From Oceanospirillaceae bacterium UBA7410 (GTDB lineage Bacteria; Pseudomonadota; Gammaproteobacteria; Pseudomonadales; Balneatricaceae), in contig DKMQ01000067.1 in NCBI GenBank assembly GCA_002470565.1, forward strand, positions 1 to 20,261: a DNA stretch of 20,261 bases, read 5' to 3'. The notes beneath the pieces are model-generated. The model did not search any database. It was not told the DNA's origin and worked only from the letters and a program-made list of their open reading frames with translations. The stretch's first letter is position 1. The number at the start of each line of letters is the position of its first letter. Below, one piece after another: positions 14,373 to 20,261 of the stretch. The translations under genes were made by a program, and so were the position numbers.

Positions 14373-15188
14373 ATGCCCAACAGCTTGTCGAGCAACCTCC
14401 GTCAAAATCAACTGACCGCTTTTTATGCTAAGGGAGCTATTGAAGCACTCACAGCCTTGAGCAAAAAACGTTCACGCGTTCATTGCATCACCAGCACTGT
14501 AGCACAGGACATCTCCAGTGATGTGATACTAGCGATAGGTGCAGGCTCAAGCTTTACTTTGGGCACGGAAGAAATTACTGAATTAGTCGCAGTTACCAAT
14601 AGCCTGGTAGTCAACATTGGCACCCTAGACAACAACCGCAAAAACGCTATTCGCGCAGCGCTTCAAGCGGCTAATGACTATTCAAAACCTTGGATTTTAG
14701 ACCCTGTTTCAGTGCACGCTTCAAAAACACGTTGCGCCTATGCCAAAGAGCTATTACAACATAGACCCCATGTAATTAGGGCTAATGCTATGGAAATTAA
14801 AGCTTTGGTAGGCTCATCTAGCCCTATGGCAGCTCAAGAGCTAGCATTACAACAAGGCTGCGTGGTGGCACAAACTGGTGAAACAGATTTAGTCACTAAT
14901 GGTGTGAAAACCATTATGATTGCCAACGGCCATGCCATGCAAACTAGAATATCTGCTATGGGCTGCGCCACTACGGCCTTTATGGCGTGTTTTATGGCAG
15001 TAGATCACGATGCATTTGATGCTGCAGTGCAAGCATTACTCACCATGGGTGTATCTGCAGAACTTGCAGCTAATAAATCTTTTGGGCCTGGTAGCATGCA
15101 CATGAATCTTTTAGATTCACTTTACTCTATAAACGAAGTGACTCTTGCTCGCTACGGTCATGTATTAGAGCTTGAAGCGTCTAAATAA
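14373..15188 (+). CDS. thiM: Hydroxyethylthiazole kinase, divergent
   Basis: This 271-residue ribokinase-like protein fits ThiM, which phosphorylates the thiazole moiety for thiamine salvage. Family features seen are VVNIGTLDNN (79-88), WILDPVSV (107-114), RANAMEIKALVG (136-147), TGETDLV (168-174) and GPGSMH (238-243). The anion-hole region is SAMGC with Cys198 where ThiM usually has TGAGC, and the GASP motif is replaced by GAGSS (56-60), so it is an outlying member. AAGGA lies 6 bases before ATG 14373. No thiD or thiE is adjacent. It converges on the GntR gene with only 16 bases between stop codons and no visible terminator. Confidence 0.85.
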   Translation: MPNSLSSNLRQNQLTAFYAKGAIEALTALSKKRSRVHCITSTVAQDISSDVILAIGAGSSFTLGTEEITELVAVTNSLVVNIGTLDNNRKNAIRAALQAANDYSKPWILDPVSVHASKTRCAYAKELLQHRPHVIRANAMEIKALVGSSSPMAAQELALQQGCVVAQTGETDLVTNGVKTIMIANGHAMQTRISAMGCATTAFMACFMAVDHDAFDAAVQALLTMGVSAELAANKSFGPGSMHMNLLDSLYSINEVTLARYGHVLELEASK

Positions 15189-15204
15189 TACGACAAGCAT
15201 TACA

Positions 15205-15900
15205 TCAAGACGCATTAAGGTGCGCAAAGGCAACTTGTAAGCCAGCCACCTGAGGGCTTTGAGTAAAATCACAGCCTTGTTTGATATGGCCCAAATGGTG
15301 GGCCATTAACTCCTGCGCTTTACTTTCATCCCCACACTTCACCGCTTCTAACAAATGACTATGTTCGTCTCTAGCACAGGCATTGCCTCCGCCATGGTTA
15401 TACATAGTAATGATCAAAGAAGTTTGGGATATGAGCCCTCTTAGGGCATGTATAAAAGGCTGATTACCCGCAACAATAGCCAACTGCAGATGAAACTCTC
15501 CTGATCGACGCAATGCCGTTGCCATGTCACCTTGGTCAATGGCGCTTTGCTCTAAGTTAATCATCTGCTGCAAATATAAAGCATCTGCTTGCGTGCAATG
15601 CTTACAAGCTAGCTTTACCACCGCAAGCTCAATAATATTGCGAGCTAAGAGTATTTGCTCTGCCAAATCAGGTGTTGGCGAAGCCACGTAAGCTCCACGG
15701 TTTTTGTGGATTTCTACGACCTGTTCTAGCTGTAAGCGCTGCAGTGCTTGCCTAATAAGCGTGCGACTCACATTAAATAACTCGGCAAGCTCTACTTCAT
15801 TGAGCTTTGTGCCAGGTGACAGACGCTGAGATAGGATGCCATCAAACAACTGTCGATAAGCATCCATCGGCGCATCTTGTTTACCCAAAGATTGCAACAC
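15205..15900 (-). CDS. GntR-family (FCD/FadR type) regulator, probable controller of the purine operon
   Basis: The protein has an N-terminal winged helix (PGTKLNEVELAELFNVSRTLIRQAL region, then KNRGAYVASP) and an all-helical FCD ligand domain with metal-binding His candidates (GEFHLQL, HSHLLEAV and HHLGHI). I choose GTG 15900 (231 residues), 4 bases after the uraH stop, with AGAGG sitting inside the last uraH codons. The frame is open further upstream inside uraH (to 15987), but that part encodes no regulator-like sequence. It is the last gene of the purine catabolic operon, so it most likely responds to a pathway intermediate such as urate or allantoin and regulates the operon and itself. 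The ligand is inferred, not seen. Confidence 0.85.
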   Translation of the reverse strand: MLQSLGKQDAPMDAYRQLFDGILSQRLSPGTKLNEVELAELFNVSRTLIRQALQRLQLEQVVEIHKNRGAYVASPTPDLAEQILLARNIIELAVVKLACKHCTQADALYLQQMINLEQSAIDQGDMATALRRSGEFHLQLAIVAGNQPFIHALRGLISQTSLIITMYNHGGGNACARDEHSHLLEAVKCGDESKAQELMAHHLGHIKQGCDFTQSPQVAGLQVAFAHLNAS

Positions 15901-15904
15901 GCTA

Positions 15905-16258
15905 TTAGCTACCTCTGTAAGTAGAATAGCTGTATGGCGAAACCAACAAAGGCACGTGATAATGATCACAAGCTTGCGCAATGCCAAAGCGTAAAGTCAC
16001 ATCACTTAAAAATGCTGGGCTTGGTTGAGCCACATTAGCTTGTGTAAAGTAAGCTTCAACACCAAATTCAAGCTCATATACGCCTACAGTAAAGGCATCA
16101 TCCTTTAACAAAGGGCCTTCACAACGTCCATCGCTGTTGGTCATTTGCTGACTTAATAGCTCGCGCTTGTCGTTTGTAATGCGGTACAAACTAACTGACA
16201 TATTGCTGCCAGGTACGCCTTGAGCAGTGTCTAATACATGTGTGGTTAAAAAACCCAT
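15905..16258 (-). CDS. uraH: 5-hydroxyisourate hydrolase (transthyretin-related)
   Basis: This 117-residue enzyme hydrolyses 5-hydroxyisourate, the product of urate oxidation, to OHCU. It carries the diagnostic N-terminal LTTHVLDTAQGVPG (His7), the central NSDGR (Arg45), His101 in HYHVPLL and the C-terminal YRGS tetrapeptide (114-117). There is no signal peptide, so it is cytoplasmic. It starts 11 bases after puuD, with AAGGA upstream of ATG 16258, and its last codons supply the ribosome site of the GntR gene. Confidence 0.97.
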   Translation of the reverse strand: MGFLTTHVLDTAQGVPGSNMSVSLYRITNDKRELLSQQMTNSDGRCEGPLLKDDAFTVGVYELEFGVEAYFTQANVAQPSPAFLSDVTLRFGIAQACDHYHVPLLVSPYSYSTYRGS

Positions 16259-16269
16259 GAAATCATTCC

Positions 16270-17469
16270 TTATTTAAGTGCGCCTTGCGCTATCCAAAGA
16301 CCCACAAGGTCACGCTCGTCTTGAGTCATACCGGTCATATTGCCCAACGGCATGATATGGCTAGCAACTGATTGCAAATAGATGCCGTCTTTATGCAGCT
16401 GCATCTGCTCAATAGAATCAAACATCACACCTGCTGGCGCTGTGGCAAAGCCTGCAAAAGTGGGCGCAGCCGCATGGCAAGATGCACAATGAGTGGTGAC
16501 CACTGCAAACGCTTGATCTGCAGTGACTGTCACTTGTGCTTCACCGTTGGATGCAGCTTTATTACTAGCACCTGGTAAATTTGGCACAGTCACGTAAGCC
16601 ATCACCAACAAAGCCAAAACAGCAGCAGGTAAGGCCCATAAAAACTGCTGGTTGTTGTGACGGGTGTTGAAATAATGCCTTACACCCACACTTGCAATAG
16701 ATAGACCCAACAAAATAGCCCAGTTCCACTCATGCCCATAAGTGCTTGGAAAATGACTGCTGATCATGATGAAAATCACAGGCAATGTAAGGTAGTTGTT
16801 GTGGCGAGAGCGTAATAAACCCATCTTAGGTAAAGCTGGATCAGGCGCTGTGCCTGCCTCTACCGCCGCTACTAAGTTTCTCTGAGCAGGCATAATGACA
16901 AAGAACACATTACCTACCATCATGGTGCCTATAATCGCACCTACGTGTAAATAAGCTGCACGACCGGTCATAAACTGGCTAAAGCCCCATGACACAAACA
17001 CCAAAAACAGCATTAAGGCGATGCCTAATAACAGTGGCTGATGACGCAATGGGCTCTTGCATAAAAGGTCGTAAACTATCCAACCTACAAACAAACTACC
17101 AAAGCCAATAGCGACACCCATTAAAGGTGTCACACCAGAGCCTGGCATTATTAAATAGGTGGCTGCATTTAGATAATACACCACGCTTAAAAGCAACACC
17201 CCTGTTATCCATGAGCTATACGCTTCCCACTTAAACCAGTGCAAATGCTTAGGCATAGTTTTGGGTGCCAATTTGTACTTTTGTAAATGATAGATACCAC
17301 CACCATGGATGGCCCATAATTCGCCTGCTAACTCTTCATTTTTTACCTGCCTGTCTAGATTATTTTCTAGCCAAACAAAATAGAAAGAGGCACCAATCCA
17401 AGCAATACCTACAATCACATGCACCCAGCGGATGGCTAAGTGTAACCATTCTAATAAATGAGCTTCCAT
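16270..17469 (-). CDS. puuD: Membrane-bound urate oxidase with C-terminal cytochrome c domain (PuuD)
   Basis: This 399-residue protein has about eight transmembrane segments across residues 10-295 and a C-terminal periplasmic cytochrome c domain with CASCH (328-332) as heme site and a probable axial Met at M373 (HIMPLGNM). PuuD oxidises urate to 5-hydroxyisourate and passes electrons to the respiratory chain instead of to O2 directly, unlike cofactorless uricase or HpxO. Conserved His residues in the membrane segments (for example H17, H55 and H61) may bind further cofactors. The gene follows allA by 34 bases and precedes uraH by 11 bases. Confidence 0.95.
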   Translation of the reverse strand: MEAHLLEWLHLAIRWVHVIVGIAWIGASFYFVWLENNLDRQVKNEELAGELWAIHGGGIYHLQKYKLAPKTMPKHLHWFKWEAYSSWITGVLLLSVVYYLNAATYLIMPGSGVTPLMGVAIGFGSLFVGWIVYDLLCKSPLRHQPLLLGIALMLFLVFVSWGFSQFMTGRAAYLHVGAIIGTMMVGNVFFVIMPAQRNLVAAVEAGTAPDPALPKMGLLRSRHNNYLTLPVIFIMISSHFPSTYGHEWNWAILLGLSIASVGVRHYFNTRHNNQQFLWALPAAVLALLVMAYVTVPNLPGASNKAASNGEAQVTVTADQAFAVVTTHCASCHAAAPTFAGFATAPAGVMFDSIEQMQLHKDGIYLQSVASHIMPLGNMTGMTQDERDLVGLWIAQGALK

Positions 17470-17503
17470 AATTATTCTCTACGTTTAATTACTATTGATA
17501 TAT

Positions 17504-18031
17504 TTAAAGGCCGAATTCTTTCATCAGGTCTGCTACGTCTAACTGAGCGCACTGATCTTCTTCAAAAAACACTTCATTAAGGTTGTTGCCAACACCCGCT
17601 CTGTCGACTACTAAAAAATCTTGCGTGAGTGCCAAAATTAAAAGCGGATGATGCCATACGCCAATTTGGTAGTTAACGCCTTGCTTACCATTGGTAACAA
17701 ACGCCCGCAAATCTGCAAGTTTAGGCTCTGGGCCAGGCTTTGCCACCACCACTAAAAATGGTGTTTCGTTTAAGGGCATAAAAGCCTGACTACCCAATGG
17801 ATGGCGCTCCATCATGTTTATTGCCATGGGCAAAGGCCGCCTTTTGCTACTAAAAATGCTCATAATAGCTTCATCTTCAGGCTGGTCAGTGCCTACGGTT
17901 GCCAGCTTATGATGACGCCATGTGTAGCCTTGGTTTATACCAAAGCCGTCTCCCTCATGGGCCTCGATCACATCACCAAAATCAGCAAATGCTTTGGCTG
18001 TTAAGCGTTCAATGGTAAGTGAGGTAGCCAT
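17504..18031 (-). CDS. allA: Ureidoglycolate lyase
   Basis: This 175-residue cupin-fold enzyme cleaves (S)-ureidoglycolate to glyoxylate and urea. Recognisable segments are LTAKAFADFGDVIEA at the start and GVNYQIGVWHHPLLIL, the family's core strand with the paired His. The length is slightly above E. coli AllA (160). Its ATG overlaps the alc stop by one base (TAATG at 18031), so the two are translationally coupled and catalyse consecutive steps. Confidence 0.93.
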   Translation of the reverse strand: MATSLTIERLTAKAFADFGDVIEAHEGDGFGINQGYTWRHHKLATVGTDQPEDEAIMSIFSSKRRPLPMAINMMERHPLGSQAFMPLNETPFLVVVAKPGPEPKLADLRAFVTNGKQGVNYQIGVWHHPLLILALTQDFLVVDRAGVGNNLNEVFFEEDQCAQLDVADLMKEFGL

Positions 18032-19047
18032 TAAGCACCTTTTCCTTGGGCCACAATACGGCCTTTAATACGCAAGCGCGACACGCCGCCGTCTGGGAAA
18101 ATGTTTAATCGAACGTGGGTTACCGGGCCTAAATCAGACACTTGATCAGTGTATTGGTGAATGTGATGCATGCTTAGCTTTTGTGAGGGCAATAGCTCTG
18201 GCCAGTATAAGCTTTGAGCAGCCATCTGTTCATCACTACCACCTTCTACAAAAGCGGCTTGAATAGAGCAAGAGTCTGGAAAATTGCCTTTAAAGTGAGC
18301 CGTATCTACTTCTATTTCACTCACTACTCCAGCATGGCCTAGGGCGATAATTACCCAATCAAAGCCTGGAATACGACGGCGTGCTGTTTCCCAGCCATCA
18401 CCCATATTAATGCCACGTCCTGGGGCTAAAATATTATCCATAGTACCAAAGTGTTCATCGCTACAAAGTAGCGCACGCCCACCATTGCCCATAGCGGCAA
18501 GGTCTACTAGCTCATCAGTTTGGCCTGACCAATCTTTTGCTACTTCACCATAAATGCGCAAGCGAGCCACACCACCGTCTGGGTACATATGAAAACGCAC
18601 ATGGCTAAACACTTCATCACAGTTGATGGCTTGAATATGATGGCTGTCGCCTTGCAGATTTAAAGCGGGCTGAATCTCTTGCCAAACAGTGTCATCTGTT
18701 GGGTCACCTTGAGCCAAATAACACGCCTCTAAAGACACGCTAGGGGCATAGTTACCCGTAAAAAAGCTGGTATCAATATTAAGGCCACGAATGCGCCCAG
18801 GCAAACCTAAACGCACAGTGCAATGGTCATGGCCTTGCTGGCGTTTGCGGCGAGATTCCCAGCCATCCATCCACTTGCCGTTGTCATCATAAACCCCTTC
18901 TTTCCATACTGGAGCATGATTTTGTAACATGCGGTTCATGTCAGCAAAAAAGTCATCAGTGGAATGAATCGCTTTGGCCCCAAGGCGTGCGTCGGCCAAA
19001 TTGGTCATACGCGCGTAGGGATTATTAGGTTTTTCTTGTTGTGTCAT
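18031..19047 (-). CDS. alc: Allantoicase
   Basis: This 338-residue enzyme hydrolyses allantoate to (S)-ureidoglycolate and urea. It shows the internal duplication typical of allantoicase: [19 protein letters not shown] (149-167) is repeated as [19 protein letters not shown] (311-329), and DGWESRRKR (61-69) is echoed by DGWETARRR (217-225). ATG 19047 has AGGA about 8 bases upstream. It lies 25 bases after uraD. Having alc rather than the aminohydrolase AllC means both ureido groups leave as urea. Confidence 0.97.
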   Translation of the reverse strand: MTQQEKPNNPYARMTNLADARLGAKAIHSTDDFFADMNRMLQNHAPVWKEGVYDDNGKWMDGWESRRKRQQGHDHCTVRLGLPGRIRGLNIDTSFFTGNYAPSVSLEACYLAQGDPTDDTVWQEIQPALNLQGDSHHIQAINCDEVFSHVRFHMYPDGGVARLRIYGEVAKDWSGQTDELVDLAAMGNGGRALLCSDEHFGTMDNILAPGRGINMGDGWETARRRIPGFDWVIIALGHAGVVSEIEVDTAHFKGNFPDSCSIQAAFVEGGSDEQMAAQSLYWPELLPSQKLSMHHIHQYTDQVSDLGPVTHVRLNIFPDGGVSRLRIKGRIVAQGKGA

Positions 19048-19072
19048 GATTTATCCTATTAATAGATACAAT

Positions 19073-19588
19073 TTACATATCGGCCATGCGAAAGCTGGCA
19101 ATTTTATTTATTTCTTCCAAAGCTTGAGCAAACTCAACCTGTGCAAGGTGATTGATGCGGGTTTCAAATGCCGCTAATATTTGGTGCCTATTGCTGCCCT
19201 TTACGGCTTTAATAAATGGAAACCCAAATTTTTCTTTATAGGCATCATTTAACTGTGTAAAACGCTCAAACTCTGCCGCGGTGCATTCACTAATGCCTGC
19301 ACCAGACTGCTCTGATGTAGAGGCTGCAGTGAGTTCACCACGAATAGCAGCTTTACCTGCTAAATCTGGGTGGGCACAAATCAGCGCTAATTGCTGATCT
19401 TTAGTGGCGTCTAACATTACTTTTTGAAACACTGGTAAAAGTGCTTCTTTATGATCTAAGTCTGAAGACATACCCAAATCAAACACCTTTTGAGCTACCC
19501 AAGGAGAGTGCTCATAAAGGTCTTTAAAATGTGCCACAAATGCCTGGCAAGACATTTTGCTAGGCGTGCAGGTAGTTAAACGTGTCAT
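19073..19588 (-). CDS. uraD: OHCU decarboxylase
   Basis: This 171-residue enzyme decarboxylates 2-oxo-4-hydroxy-4-carboxy-5-ureidoimidazoline to (S)-allantoin. Family features are FKDLYEHSPWVA near the N-terminus, ICAHPDLAGKAA with the catalytic-region His, and KEKFGFPFIKAVKG. I place the start at ATG 19588, 11 bases after the puuE stop, with AAGAGA seven bases upstream. A longer reading to 19642 would overlap puuE and adds a Cys/Ser-rich stretch of no family likeness. Confidence 0.95.
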   Translation of the reverse strand: MTRLTTCTPSKMSCQAFVAHFKDLYEHSPWVAQKVFDLGMSSDLDHKEALLPVFQKVMLDATKDQQLALICAHPDLAGKAAIRGELTAASTSEQSGAGISECTAAEFERFTQLNDAYKEKFGFPFIKAVKGSNRHQILAAFETRINHLAQVEFAQALEEINKIASFRMADM

Positions 19589-19599
19589 ATGAATGTCTC

Positions 19600-20261
19600 T
19601 TAGGCTTTGTTTGTGGCAACAGCTGGATGATGCTGTTGCCAATGGCGAGCAATATCAATGCGCCTAGCACACCAAACACCTTCAAACCCAGCCACATATT
19701 CTAAAAATCGCTGCATGCCTTTAAGCCTTGCAGGACGACCTAACAAGCGACAATGCATGCCTATAGAGAGCATTTTAGGCTCTGTGGCGCCCTCTTCATA
19801 AAGCACATCAAAGGCATCTTTTAAGTATTGGAAAAACTGTTCGCTAGTGTGGAAGCCTTGTGGTGTAGCAAAACGCATGTCATTGGTGTCTAAGGTGTAA
19901 GGGATCACCAAATGAGGCTTACCTTCACCACTGCTGCCACGGCTCCAAAACGGCAGGTCATCACTGTAATCATCAGAATCATATGCAAAGCCGCCTTCTT
20001 CCATCACAAGGTCGCGCGTATTAGGGCTATTACGCCCTGTATACCAGCCTAAAGGACGCTCACCTGTGACTTGAGTGAGAATATCAATCGCCTCAAGCAT
20101 GTGCTTGCGCTCTAATTCTGGGTCCATGTATTGGTAATCGATCCAACGCAGCCCATGGCTACAAATTTCGTGGCCACTAGCATGCATAGACTGCACTACT
20201 TCTGGATGACGTTGCGCAGCCATAGCCACGGCAAAAATGGTAAGGGGTATATCGTGTTTTT
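19600..20261 (-). CDS. puuE: Allantoinase, PuuE/polysaccharide-deacetylase type (partial, N-terminus outside window)
   Basis: The frame is open to the window edge (final residues read inward: KHDIPLTIFAVAMAAQRHPE), so the true start lies outside. About 220 residues of an expected 300 or so are present. The visible part has the NodB-like barrel features of PuuE: ASGHEICSHGLRW, GWYTGRNSPNTRDLV, YDSDDYSDDLPFW and IGMHCRLLGRPAR. PuuE opens the allantoin ring to allantoate and, unlike classical dinuclear-metal allantoinase, belongs to the deacetylase fold. It is the most upstream purine gene visible; operon promoter and possible further genes lie beyond the window. Confidence 0.95.
   Translation of the reverse strand, partial: KHDIPLTIFAVAMAAQRHPEVVQSMHASGHEICSHGLRWIDYQYMDPELERKHMLEAIDILTQVTGERPLGWYTGRNSPNTRDLVMEEGGFAYDSDDYSDDLPFWSRGSSGEGKPHLVIPYTLDTNDMRFATPQGFHTSEQFFQYLKDAFDVLYEEGATEPKMLSIGMHCRLLGRPARLKGMQRFLEYVAGFEGVWCARRIDIARHWQQHHPAVATNKA

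Noticed and set aside
1..20261. Mobile elements, CRISPR arrays, prophage or defence genes
   Set aside because: No transposase, integrase, regular spacer-repeat pattern or phage gene was found, and the gene order is coherent throughout.

Overview
The window looks like chromosomal DNA of a heterotrophic, probably marine or otherwise aquatic, gammaproteobacterium. Indicators are moderate-to-low GC, the PuuD-type urate pathway, a regulator very close to pseudomonad GbdR, a QmcA/NfeD pair, and FolD and GlyA of typical gammaproteobacterial form. No species can be named from the sequence alone. I see no mobile element, CRISPR array, tRNA or rRNA.

Layout. Positions 1-282 (-) hold the start of a small membrane-anchored protein, cut by the window edge. 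At 408-1283 (+) is a LysR regulator and at 1458-2513 (+) a GbdR-like AraC/DJ-1 regulator. Facing them on the minus strand is a methyl-transfer island, read from 9072 down to 2565: corrinoid protein, DUF1638 protein, a 98-residue 'virulence factor' family protein, a divergent MetF-like flavoprotein, and a methyl-H4folate:corrinoid methyltransferase. A strong terminator follows, then a [2Fe-2S]/ASKHA corrinoid-activating protein and an M50 membrane metalloprotease. folD (9461-10342, +) diverges from this island across a 388-bp control region. Next come a divergent Tag-family protein (10424-11113, -), glyA (11262-12512, -) behind an array of TGTTATAACA palindromes, nfeD-qmcA (12806-14190, -) and thiM (14373-15188, +). 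From 20261 down to 15205 (-) runs a compact purine-catabolic operon: puuE, uraD, alc, allA, puuD, uraH and a GntR regulator.

How it fits together. The island has the parts to take methyl groups from a methylated substrate onto cobalamin, pass them to H4folate, and oxidise methyl-H4folate to methylene-H4folate. FolD would feed the resulting one-carbon units towards formyl-H4folate, and GlyA would combine them with glycine to make serine. The enzyme that normally opens such a pathway, an MttB-superfamily methyltransferase that demethylates the substrate, is not in this window. The GbdR-like regulator suggests a betaine-type quaternary amine as substrate, but this is inference. The purine operon converts urate through allantoin to glyoxylate and urea; glyoxylate could supply glycine to GlyA.

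The methyl-transfer island is the most interesting part. It combines two poorly understood families (DUF1638 and the small 'virulence factor' protein), arginine-rich tails on two catalytic partners, a MetF homologue lacking the usual RGD motif, and a linked intramembrane-type protease.
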